From: Streptomyces canus 299MFChir4.1 | Lineage (GTDB): Bacteria; Actinomycetota; Actinomycetes; Streptomycetales; Streptomycetaceae | Direction: 5' to 3' | Assembly: GCF_000383615.1 (NCBI RefSeq) | Contig: NZ_KB911603.1 | Location: 1-64,000 of the forward strand | Length of the DNA stretch: 64,000 nucleotides | Part shown: in pieces, positions 32,580-40,374 of the stretch | Numbering within the stretch: position 1 is the first letter of the stretch | Layout: each line of letters starts with the position of its first letter | Made by a program: the position numbers and the translations under genes | The notes under the pieces: model-generated | What the model was told of the DNA's origin: nothing | Databases searched by the model: none | Seen by the model: the letters and a program-made list of their open reading frames with translations, nothing else

Positions 32580-35249
32580 TCAGCGCAGCCCCCGCCCCGT
32601 CTCCAGCACCTCTCGGGCCTGCGTCACCAAGCCGTCCGCCCCGCAGGAGCGCGCCAGCGCCAGGCCCCGGTTGAGCTCGGCCACGGACCGCGCCGCGATG
32701 CCGTACTCGACCCGGGCCGCCGCGTGCTCGTACTGGCACGGCGAGGCCTCCAGATAGGCGACGGCCTGCGCGGCGAGCCGTACCGCCCGCTGCCCGGTCT
32801 CCAACGCCGCCGCGCACCGCAGCGCCTCACCGATCGCCGTGTCCGTGCCGAGCCGTTCGGCATGCCGGCGAAGATCCGTGGCCAGCTGGGCGGCCCGCAC
32901 CGGGTCCTCGACGGCGAGAGCGCGCGCGAGGTCGGCCGCCCACGGCACCAGCACCGGGTTGTGGTGACCTCGCACCGCCGCCGCCTTCTCCGCGGCGTCC
33001 AGTTCATTGATCCCGTCCTTGGTCCTGCCGACGGCCAGCAGCAGCCGCCCGCGCACGGACCGCGGGTCGGGGAGCACGATCGTGGACGGGTACGGCGGGG
33101 CGAAGCCGTACTGCTCGGCGATCGCCCACGCCTCCTCGACATGCCCGCGCGCGAGCAGCGTGTCGACCAGGTTGCACGTCGCCGACCAGTACAGCGGCAG
33201 TCCTCGCCCCACCCGCTCGGCGATCCGCAGGGACTCGCGCAGGGACGTCTCGGCCTCCCGGAGCCGGCCGCGCCGACGGTGGCCCAGGCCGACGTAGGCG
33301 TGGGCGAGCGCGAGGTGGCCGCCGCTCCAGCCGGCCGACTCGTAGGTGCGCAGGGCCTCGGTGTACAGCGCCTCGGCGCGGTCGAGCCGGTCCGTGAAGG
33401 CGTACGCGCTGGCCAGCATCAGCGGCAGTTCGAGCCCCCACTCGGTGTCGGTCCAGCCGAGTCCGGGCGCGAGGCGGCCGTTGACGAGAGCGCGATCGCA
33501 CGCTTCGGCGATCTCCTCGGCGCTCTCGCCGCGAGCCATCGCGTCGAATCCGCGCAGGATGAGCAGGGCCCGCTCGGAGTTGTCCCGGCCGGTGCAGGTG
33601 GCGGCGAGGGCGGCGAGGCGCTCGGAGCGCGCCGGGGAGGTGGCCTCGCCGGGGTAGAGCGCCTCCCAGGTGTACTGCACGGCCTGGAGGCGCAGCCGGG
33701 CCGGGCCTTCCTCGTGCCGGGCGGCCTCCGCCTCGACCGTGCGGACCGCCTCCTCCAGCTGGTTGTTGTGCATGAGCGCCTGGGACAGGCGGACGACCGC
33801 GTCCACCCGGGCGGAGCCCTCCAGGCCGGGCATGGCGAGCGCGGTCTGGAGGTGGCCGATGGTCTTGGCGGGTGCGGTCAGGAGGGTGGCGCAGCCGAGT
33901 TCGAAGAGCACGCGCGCGTGGACCTCGGGCGTCGGGGGTTCCAGCAGGGCGCGCTCCAGGCAGCGGCGGGCCGCGTCGGGGGCGCCGACGAGCAGGTGCT
34001 CGCGGGCGGCCTCGCGCAGCTGCTCGACGAGTTCCTCGTCGTCGTCCGGGTGGACCTGCAGCAGGTGCCGGGAGGCGGCCGCGGCGCCGAGCCCGGAGTC
34101 GGTGACGAGCTGGGCGGCGATGCCGTGCATGGCGGTGCGCAGGGCGTCGGGGATGGAGTCGTAGACGGCGGTGGCGATCAGCGGGTGCACGAACTCCAGC
34201 TCGCCCTCCTCCGCACCGGAATCGGTCAGGATGCGGGCGTTGCGCAGCAGTTCGGCGCAGAGCCTTGCCTTGTCCGGCTTGAGGGTGGCGAGTTTGGCCA
34301 CCAGGTCGACGGAGATGTCGGTGCCGAGGATCGCGGCCGCCCAGGCGAACCGGGTGGCGTCGATGCCGAGTTCCTCCAGGCGGGCGACGAGTCCGCCGCC
34401 GCGGGCCGACCGGTTCAGCTCGCGCAGTTCGTTGGCCGAGGCCTCGGTGGGCTCCATCTCGCTGTCGCGGACCTTGGCGAGGAGTTCGACGGTCTCGTAC
34501 GGGTTGCCGCCGGTGACGGCCCACACCTCGCGGCAGAAGGGGGCGTCGGCGTGCTCGCCGAGGGTGGCGCGGGTGAGGCCCGCGGTGGCTTCCGGGGTGA
34601 GGGCGCTGAGGCTGGTGACGGGGTGGCCAGCGGCGGAGGCCACGCTCTCCAGGAGGCGGGCGCTCTCGGTGGTGGCCTCGCCGGGCCGCCGGGCCACCAC
34701 GACCAGGACGGACAGGTCGTCCAGGCGCTCGGCGAAGGCGGCGAGCCAGCGCAGGGTCTCCTGGTCGGCCCAGTGGGCGTCGTCGACCATCAGCACGAGC
34801 GGCCAGTCCCGGCGGGCCAGCCTGCGCACCGCGGCGACCAGTCCGTCGCACACGCCCTGCGGGTCGGCCTGCCGCTCCCCCGGCTCCGCGATGCCGAGGG
34901 CGGGGCCGGCGATGTCGTACCAGTCACCGAGGTACTCGCGGGCCTCCTCGGGCATCAGCGACAGGAGGGCGGGCTGGAGCAGTTGGCGTACGACGTTGAA
35001 GGGAACGGACCTGAGGGTCTCGCCGCCGCGGGCCGACCAGACCGTGCAGCCGCGCTCCTCGGCGATGCGGCGGGTCTGGGCCAGCAGGGCGGTCTTGCCG
35101 AAGCCCGCCTCGCCGCGGATCAGCAGCACACTGCCCGAGGACGTACGGCCCGCGCACAGGGAGTCGATCACCCCCTCGACGGCGGCGAGTTCCTCGTCGC
35201 GCTCCCACAGCGAGGCCGGGGCGGCCGCAATCGGCCCTACCTCCGTCAT
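32580..35249 (-). CDS. Large STAND/AAA ATPase with TPR-like repeats (MalT/LAL-like, without LuxR HTH)
   Basis: An 889-residue protein laid out like LAL (MalT-type) regulators: P-loop GEAGFGKTALLAQTRRIAEE near residue 45, Walker B LVLMVDDAHWAD near 150, winged-helix and helical regions, then about 400 residues of TPR-like helices (LAHAYVGLGHRRRGRLREAE and others). LAL regulators normally end with a LuxR helix-turn-helix; here translation stops at VLETGRGLR with no HTH, and none is visible in the 55 bp beyond. It may act as a signalling ATPase, an HTH-less remnant, or through a partner. GGGAGG precedes the ATG at 35249. Confidence 0.85.
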   Translation of the reverse strand: MTEVGPIAAAPASLWERDEELAAVEGVIDSLCAGRTSSGSVLLIRGEAGFGKTALLAQTRRIAEERGCTVWSARGGETLRSVPFNVVRQLLQPALLSLMPEEAREYLGDWYDIAGPALGIAEPGERQADPQGVCDGLVAAVRRLARRDWPLVLMVDDAHWADQETLRWLAAFAERLDDLSVLVVVARRPGEATTESARLLESVASAAGHPVTSLSALTPEATAGLTRATLGEHADAPFCREVWAVTGGNPYETVELLAKVRDSEMEPTEASANELRELNRSARGGGLVARLEELGIDATRFAWAAAILGTDISVDLVAKLATLKPDKARLCAELLRNARILTDSGAEEGELEFVHPLIATAVYDSIPDALRTAMHGIAAQLVTDSGLGAAAASRHLLQVHPDDDEELVEQLREAAREHLLVGAPDAARRCLERALLEPPTPEVHARVLFELGCATLLTAPAKTIGHLQTALAMPGLEGSARVDAVVRLSQALMHNNQLEEAVRTVEAEAARHEEGPARLRLQAVQYTWEALYPGEATSPARSERLAALAATCTGRDNSERALLILRGFDAMARGESAEEIAEACDRALVNGRLAPGLGWTDTEWGLELPLMLASAYAFTDRLDRAEALYTEALRTYESAGWSGGHLALAHAYVGLGHRRRGRLREAETSLRESLRIAERVGRGLPLYWSATCNLVDTLLARGHVEEAWAIAEQYGFAPPYPSTIVLPDPRSVRGRLLLAVGRTKDGINELDAAEKAAAVRGHHNPVLVPWAADLARALAVEDPVRAAQLATDLRRHAERLGTDTAIGEALRCAAALETGQRAVRLAAQAVAYLEASPCQYEHAAARVEYGIAARSVAELNRGLALARSCGADGLVTQAREVLETGRGLR

Positions 35250-35612
35250 CCCGCTACCTCCCCAAGTCGCCCGAACGACGTACGGATCTCGAGCGTAGCC
35301 GTCCCGGTGCGGAGGCGGAGGGCGGTCGGGGTACCTGTTGCCTTGACGGGTGATCTGGGGTACGGGAGGGCGACGCGCAATGCCCCTGACCTGCCGTCGA
35401 CAAACCTGACCGACAGTCAGCCGTGGGCCGGGAGACGCCTGGGGCGGCGATGGGCGCATGCCTCGTTGGAGCCGGCGTTCTTGCCGACGTATGCCGGACG
35501 CTCGCGCCCTGGCCGCTCGTGCTCGCTCCACCGGGGCGGCGCGCCTCGGAACGGCCGATTCGAGTGGTGGCCCTCTCATCCCGCTTTCACCGAGTGCTCA
35601 TACGGTGGGGGC
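35250..35612. other. Divergent promoter interval, no gene seen
   Basis: These 363 bp separate the starts of the ATPase gene and the DUF2510 gene. I find no supportable small gene. A weak dyad TGACCGACAGTCA (near 35408) is the only regulatory-looking element, and no convincing -35/-10 pair is visible. Confidence 0.5.
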
Positions 35613-36650
35613 ATGACGCAGGAGACTCCCCCCGGGTGGTACCCCGATCCCGGGCAGACAAGTGACGGTCCCGCCGCCGAGCGCTGGTGGGACGGCAAGG
35701 CGTGGACCGAGCAGACCCGGCTCGCCGGATCGGCCGCCGCATGGGGTCCTCCGGAACAGGTCGCGAGCCCCGGGGACGCCGGGCAGTACCCGGCCTTTCC
35801 GCCGTATCCCGCCCAGCCGCCGAGCGGCTCGCGGCGCGGCCGTACGGGCATAGCCGTGGCGGTGGCGGTCGTGGTCCTGGCGAGCATTGGCGTGGGGGTG
35901 TACGCGCTGGCCGACAGCGGCAACGGCAACGACGACTCGGCCACCTCGCGGGGGCCGGGAGGCCAGGGCGGTCCCGGCGGCACGGGAGGGCAGGGCGGTC
36001 CCGGCGGCACGGGAGGGCAGGGCGGACCGTTCGGCGGCAACGGAGGGTCCGGCGGCTCCGGGGGCAGCGGGGGTTCCGGGGGCGCGTCGCCCTCCCCGCA
36101 GGGCTCCGAGGCGCCGAGGATCGAGAGCGGCTCGGTGACCGACTCGATCGACGGGATCAGCCTGCCCATTCCCGACGACTGGTACGGCCAGGAGATCCAG
36201 GTCGGCGCGTCCGTGACCTCGGACGACTCCTACGCCTGCCCCGGCGACACCGCCGAGAAGTGCACGAAGGGCGGTGCCTACTCGGCGCCCGCCGTGGCGC
36301 TGGGCACCAAGGGCGGCACGGCCGAGGCCGTCGCCAAGGCCGACATCCAGGCGAACGCCGAGCAGTCGTACGGCGGCAAGACCTACGGTTCGATCACCTC
36401 GCACGACGTCCTCGCCTCGAAGGCGGTGACCGTGGCCGGGCAGAAGGGCTACCGGGTCCGCTGGAAGGCGGTCACCAGCACGGGCTCCGACGGCTATGTC
36501 GAGTCCCTGGCCTTCCCGTCCCCGGCGAACCCGCAGCAGATCGTCGTGGTGCGGTTCGGGGTCGACGTCGAGGAGGGCCAGACCGTGATCGACGACATCA
36601 CCAAGGGCATCAAGGTGTCGACGGGCGGCGGCAACGGCCAGCACGTCTGA
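35613..36650 (+). CDS. DUF2510 membrane-anchored protein with glycine-rich linker
   Basis: A 345-residue protein. The N-terminal DUF2510 motif is PPGWYPDPGQTSDGPAAERW (about residues 6-35). A proline-rich spacer and a transmembrane helix (about 77-100; AVAVAVVVLASIGVGVYAL) follow, then a Gly-rich stretch (about 110-160, encoded by a 27-bp tandem repeat), and a roughly 180-residue extracellular domain beginning SISL-like DGISLPIPDDWYG. The outer domain resembles PsbP-like or lipoprotein domains of unknown function. The topology suggests a cytoplasmic DUF2510 and an exported sensor or adhesin. The ATG at 35613 is clear. Confidence 0.82.
   Translation: MTQETPPGWYPDPGQTSDGPAAERWWDGKAWTEQTRLAGSAAAWGPPEQVASPGDAGQYPAFPPYPAQPPSGSRRGRTGIAVAVAVVVLASIGVGVYALADSGNGNDDSATSRGPGGQGGPGGTGGQGGPGGTGGQGGPFGGNGGSGGSGGSGGSGGASPSPQGSEAPRIESGSVTDSIDGISLPIPDDWYGQEIQVGASVTSDDSYACPGDTAEKCTKGGAYSAPAVALGTKGGTAEAVAKADIQANAEQSYGGKTYGSITSHDVLASKAVTVAGQKGYRVRWKAVTSTGSDGYVESLAFPSPANPQQIVVVRFGVDVEEGQTVIDDITKGIKVSTGGGNGQHV
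35964..36025 (+). repeat. 27-bp tandem repeat in the glycine-rich linker
   Basis: Two identical 27-bp units (35964-35990 and 35991-36017) plus 8 bases of a third encode QGGPGGTGG repeats. Copy number could vary between strains. Confidence 0.9.
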
Positions 36651-36673
36651 CGGCAGGTCCCCGGACACCGGTT

Positions 36674-36718
36674 GGCCGGGTGGGGCGCCTCCCCGCTCAG
36701 GAGGAACCCCACCCGGCC
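36674..36718. terminator. Strong bidirectional terminator hairpin
   Basis: GGCCGGGTGGGG (36674-36685) pairs perfectly with CCCCACCCGGCC (36707-36718). The loop can form a further CCTCC/GGAGG stem. It lies between the convergent DUF2510 and TetR genes. Confidence 0.8.
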
Positions 36719-36802
36719 GGGGGGGGTGCGCGCCGCCCCCGTCCCCACGGTGCGGCGCGAGCAGGTCACCGTCCAGTCATCCCGTGGACGGCGGCCCGGG
36801 TC

Positions 36803-37417
36803 TCAGGTCAGGCCGAGGGCCGGCAGTACGGCGGCCTCGACGAAGCGGACCAGGTAGTCCGGGTCGGCGTACTTCCCGTCCACGACGGGCCGGGCGCGGA
36901 CGACGCCGAACATCTGGGCCGGGATGTATTCGAGGGCCGGGTGGCCGGTGGTGATCTCACCCCGGTCGACCCCGCGCTGGAGAATGTGCCGCAGTGCGGC
37001 GAGCTCCGGTTCGACCAGCGCCTCACGCAGGGCCTGCGCGAGTTCCGCGTCCTGGGTGACGGCGTGGCCGAGCGCCTGGAGCAGCTTGGTGTCGTGCATC
37101 GACCACCGGCCCGCGGCCCGGGCGGCCTCGCGCAGGTCGTCGGCGAGCGATCCGGTGTCGATCCCCTCGAACTTCGACCTGCGGCGGGAGCGCAGGGCGG
37201 CCACCACGAACTGGGGCTTGGTCTTCCACTGCCGGTAGAGGGTGGACTTGCTGCAGCGGGTGCTGGCGGCGACGCCCTCCATGGTCACGGCTTCGTATCC
37301 GCATTCGCGGACCTGTTCGAGCACGGCGTCGAAGAACTCCTGCTCACGCTCGGGCGTGATCTTGGAGCGGCGCGAGGCGACGACCGTCTCCGGTCCGTCC
37401 GCGGCCTGCGACGTCAT
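36803..37417 (-). CDS. TetR-family transcriptional regulator
   Basis: A 204-residue TetR repressor. The HTH at about residues 25-70 includes FFDAVLEQVRECGYEAVTME and STRCSKSTLYRQWKTKPQFV. The C-terminal ligand domain resembles those of TetR proteins with the tetracyclin-repressor-like C-terminal fold (ELAALRHILQRGVDRGEI). It faces the PAP2/DMT membrane-gene pair across 231 bp that contain four 16-bp-period operator repeats, so it most likely represses itself and that operon. The inducing ligand is unknown. Confidence 0.9.
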   Translation of the reverse strand: MTSQAADGPETVVASRRSKITPEREQEFFDAVLEQVRECGYEAVTMEGVAASTRCSKSTLYRQWKTKPQFVVAALRSRRRSKFEGIDTGSLADDLREAARAAGRWSMHDTKLLQALGHAVTQDAELAQALREALVEPELAALRHILQRGVDRGEITTGHPALEYIPAQMFGVVRARPVVDGKYADPDYLVRFVEAAVLPALGLT

Positions 37418-37503
37418 CAGCCCTTCCCTTCCTTCGCCCCGACGGCCGGGCTGCTGCGCGGCCGTCGCGTTTCATTCCCCGATTCCGGTGTGGCGTATGT
37501 CAA

Positions 37504-37579
37504 CGATACGACAGTGTACCGGTACCCGACCGTATCGGTACACTGGCGTATCGGTACGATGTCGTATCGATGAGTTTCG
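37504..37579. promoter_or_regulatory. 16-bp-period operator array between TetR and PAP2 genes
   Basis: Related 10-mers recur at exactly 16-bp steps: GTACCGGTAC (37516), GTATCGGTAC (37532), GTATCGGTAC (37548) and GTATCGATGA (37564). In addition 37504-37521 and 37536-37553 form a long dyad matching at 17 of 18 positions. The array sits 87 bp upstream of the TetR start and about 70 bp upstream of the PAP2 start. Confidence 0.8.
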
Positions 37580-37648
37580 GAATTCGGACGGGTCATCCCC
37601 TTGTTCGGATCCAGTATCAGCACCACCGCCAGCGAAAGGGCCGGGGGA

Positions 37649-38491
37649 ATGAATGCCCGCACCGAGCCTTCAGAAGCGGAGCCGAGCGCGACAGCGCGGC
37701 CGCCGCTCGTCCGTGAGCTCCTGCTCGTCGTAGGACTCTTCCTCGTCTACAAGCTCGGCCGGCAACTGGTCACGGGCCACACCACCGAGGCCTACCGCAA
37801 CGCCGGTCGCGTATGGGACTGGGAACGGACCCTGCACCTGCCGGGCGAGGGCTCGGTGCAGTCCCTGCTGTTGCACGGCGACACCCTCGCGCACCTCGCG
37901 AACACCTACTACGCGACCGTCCACTTCCCGGCCACGGTCGCCTTCCTGGTCTGGCTGTACCTGAAGCGCCCCGCCCACTACGTCTGGGCCCGCCGCGTCC
38001 TGGCCGCCCTCACCGGCGCCGCCCTGGTGCTGCACCTCCTCTTCCCGCTGGCCCCGCCACGGATGCTCGCTGCGGCCGGCCTGGTCGACACCGCGAAGGT
38101 GTACGGCCCCTCGGTGTACGGCCCGCCGCAGACCGACACCCTCTCCAACCAGTTCGCCGCGATGCCCTCGCTGCACTTCGCCTGGGCCCTGATGGTGGCC
38201 ATCGGCCTGATCGTGGCGACCCGCTCGCGGTGGCGCCGGCTGTGGCTGCTGCACCCGCTGGTGACCCTGGTCGTGATCGTCGGCACGGCGAACCACTACT
38301 GGATGGACGCGATCGTGGCGACGGCCCTGCTCGGCATCGCCCTCGCGGTCATCCGCCCCCAGACTTCGTCCGGGGGGACCCCCATCCCGCTTCGCTCCCC
38401 GAAGCGGACGGCCACCACGGCAGGCCGGGCACAGGAGAAGCTCGCCCCGGCCGAGTCCGAGGAGAACATCCTGGTCGGAGCGGGCCGATGA
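37649..38491 (+). CDS. PAP2-superfamily integral membrane phosphatase/transferase
   Basis: A 280-residue membrane protein with about six helices. It has a PAP2-like core: the first motif region FPLAPPRMLAAAG, the SMPSLHFAW-type motif here as AAMPSLHFAWAL, and NHYWMDAIVAT, with two catalytic histidines. This variant (inositol phosphorylceramide synthase-like, AUR1-type) uses lipid-phosphate or phospho-inositol substrates. The last 45 residues are a hydrophilic tail. Its ATGA overlap couples it to the DMT-type gene. It is probably controlled by the TetR protein through the upstream array. Confidence 0.86.
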   Translation: MNARTEPSEAEPSATARPPLVRELLLVVGLFLVYKLGRQLVTGHTTEAYRNAGRVWDWERTLHLPGEGSVQSLLLHGDTLAHLANTYYATVHFPATVAFLVWLYLKRPAHYVWARRVLAALTGAALVLHLLFPLAPPRMLAAAGLVDTAKVYGPSVYGPPQTDTLSNQFAAMPSLHFAWALMVAIGLIVATRSRWRRLWLLHPLVTLVVIVGTANHYWMDAIVATALLGIALAVIRPQTSSGGTPIPLRSPKRTATTAGRAQEKLAPAESEENILVGAGR

Positions 38492-39441
38492 ACGCCACCC
38501 TGCTCGCCCTCGCGCTCTCCCTGCTCTCCTCCGTCGCCTACGCGGCCGCCGCGGTCGCCCAGGAGCGCCTCGCCTCCCGCAACCCGGGCTCCGGTGTGCT
38601 GCGGATGCTGACCTCGGGTGCCTGGTGGGGGTCCGTCGGGCTCAACGCGTCGGCCGCGCTGCTGCACGTCGTCGCCCTCAAGTACGGTCCCCTGACCGTG
38701 GTCCAGCCGCTCGGCGCCCTCACCCTGGTCGCCGCGGTGCCGCTGGGCGCGCGGATCGCGGGGCGCCGGGTCAGCGCGACGGAATGGCGGGGCACGGCTT
38801 ACACACTGGCCGGTCTCGCCGCGATCCTGGTGGTGGCGTCGGGCTCCGAGCCCGGGAAGGTGCTGAGCACGTCCGAGGCGGTGGCGGTGGCGGCGGTGAC
38901 GGCGGCCCTGATCGGTCTGCTGGCCCGCCCCGGCGCCCGGCCCGGCATACGGCACGCGTCGGCGGCCGGGGTCGCCTCGGGGGTGGCCTCCGCGCTCACC
39001 CAGACCGTGACGGTGGCCGCGACGGACCGTTCCGAGTCCCTTCTCAGCGTCCAGGTGATCGGCGTGGCCCTGCTCGTCGCGGCCTTCGCCGCGGGCGGAC
39101 TGCTGCTCTCCCAGACCGCCTACCGTGACGGCCTGGGCGCCCCGCTGGCGGTGGTGACCCTGGCCAACCCGGTCGCCGCCGCGGTGATCGGCCTCTCCCT
39201 GCTGGGCGAGAGCCTGCGGGGCGGCGCGGCGGGAGTGCTGCTCGCCCTGGCGGGCGCGGGCCTGGCGGCCTGGGGCGTGGTGCTGCTGACCCGGATGTCC
39301 CCGGTGCCGGTGCCGGTGGACGACGACCACCCGGTGGCGGCGGTCCTGGCCCTTGAGCCGTCGACCGCGTCCGTGGAACCGTCCCTGCGGGACATGACGG
39401 TGCCCCGGCAGCCGGAGCCGGGGCACCTCACGCCGCTGTAG
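38488..39441 (+). CDS. DMT-superfamily (EamA/NIPA-like) membrane protein
   Basis: A 317-residue protein with about nine to ten hydrophobic helices (LLALALSLLSSVAYAAAAVA, GPLTVVQPLGALTLVAAVPL, TLANPVAAAVIGLSLLGESL) and a hydrophilic C-terminal tail. The pattern with VVQPLG and an inner repeat fits the drug/metabolite transporter fold, possibly the magnesium-transporter NIPA branch; substrate unknown. It overlaps the PAP2 stop by 4 bp and so belongs to the same operon. The stop lies 6 bp from the convergent LURP-one-like gene. Confidence 0.83.
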   Translation: MNATLLALALSLLSSVAYAAAAVAQERLASRNPGSGVLRMLTSGAWWGSVGLNASAALLHVVALKYGPLTVVQPLGALTLVAAVPLGARIAGRRVSATEWRGTAYTLAGLAAILVVASGSEPGKVLSTSEAVAVAAVTAALIGLLARPGARPGIRHASAAGVASGVASALTQTVTVAATDRSESLLSVQVIGVALLVAAFAAGGLLLSQTAYRDGLGAPLAVVTLANPVAAAVIGLSLLGESLRGGAAGVLLALAGAGLAAWGVVLLTRMSPVPVPVDDDHPVAAVLALEPSTASVEPSLRDMTVPRQPEPGHLTPL

Positions 39442-39447
39442 GAAGAC

Positions 39448-40311
39448 TCAGCCGAAGCCGCGGGCGTCCTGCTTCAGCGCCGTGTCGACCGTCAGCGCCG
39501 TGGCGACGACCAGGCTCAACAGCGGCTCGGGCAGCTGGTAGTGGATCTGCAGCACGTAGTTGTCCGCGGTCGTGAACATCGTCTTGGCGAGCCCCTCCCA
39601 CGTCTTCGTGATCCGGGCGACCTCGTTCTCCGTGTGGTCGACGATCGCGAAGTTCCAGGCCCGCCAGTTCTCCGCCTTGATCGCCCCGACCTTCTGGCCG
39701 TTCACCATCAGCGCGAAGTTGATCTTCCCGATCATGTTCTGCTGGACGATCTCACCGACCGGTGAACCGTCCGGACGCTCCACGATCACCCGTGACTTGA
39801 AGATCTTCCCCGGCCGGGTCAGCAGCATGACCGGCTGCCCGTGGGCGTCGCGGATCTCCAGCTTGATCTTCATGAACTGATCGATGCTGTAGAAGAACCG
39901 CACGATCTTCCGGAAGGCGCTCTGCCCGACCTGGCTGACGGCGCCGAGCTGGTTGCCGTTCTGGTCCATGACCTTGTACTCGTTGGTCAGCTCGATCAGC
40001 TTGGCCTTCTGGTTGACCACGAGCACCGGCTCGGAGAACAGCGTGCCGCCGCCCGCACCGCCCCCGGTGACTCCGGCCTGCTGCTGCACCTGACGCTGCA
40101 CGCGCGCGTCCGGGCCGGCCGACTGCTGAGGCATCTGCGGTGCCTGCTGGACCGGCGGGGCCTTGACGGCCTGAGCCTGGGCCTGCCCCGCCCCCTGCTG
40201 GTCCTGGTGCGTGTGCGAGGTCCACTGCGCCCCGTCCCAGTAACGGAGCGTCTGGGCGGCTCCGTGCGGATCGGGGTACCAGCCTGCAGGTGTGTTCGAA
40301 TGCGTGGTCAC
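39448..40311 (-). CDS. DUF2510 plus LURP-one/scramblase-like protein
   Basis: A 287-residue protein. The N-terminus carries the DUF2510 motif TPAGWYPDPHGAAQTLRYWD, then a Gln-rich linker (about 35-85, with repeated QQ and QAQAQA). The C-terminal 200 residues form a LURP-one/phospholipid-scramblase-like beta-barrel (LVVNQKAKLIELTNEYKVMD, AWNFAIVDHTENEVARITK). Family members bind lipids or nucleic acids, and scramblase activity is not established in bacteria. The GTG at 40311 is the start. It is the second DUF2510 protein in 4 kb. Confidence 0.85.
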   Translation of the reverse strand: MTTHSNTPAGWYPDPHGAAQTLRYWDGAQWTSHTHQDQQGAGQAQAQAVKAPPVQQAPQMPQQSAGPDARVQRQVQQQAGVTGGGAGGGTLFSEPVLVVNQKAKLIELTNEYKVMDQNGNQLGAVSQVGQSAFRKIVRFFYSIDQFMKIKLEIRDAHGQPVMLLTRPGKIFKSRVIVERPDGSPVGEIVQQNMIGKINFALMVNGQKVGAIKAENWRAWNFAIVDHTENEVARITKTWEGLAKTMFTTADNYVLQIHYQLPEPLLSLVVATALTVDTALKQDARGFG

Positions 40312-40374
40312 CGGGGCACACTACCCCGGGACCACCGCATTCCGGCCAGGTGAATTACCGCCCCCCGTACGGCT

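Noticed and set aside
32724..36650. A very long plus-strand open frame (over 1,300 codons) running opposite the ATPase gene into the DUF2510 gene
   Set aside because: It is an antisense by-product of GC-rich codon use. Only its last 345 codons, from 35613, resemble a real protein.
36713..36726. G8 run after the DUF2510 gene
   Set aside because: It is part of and just beyond the terminator stem; a run of this length is common at this GC content.
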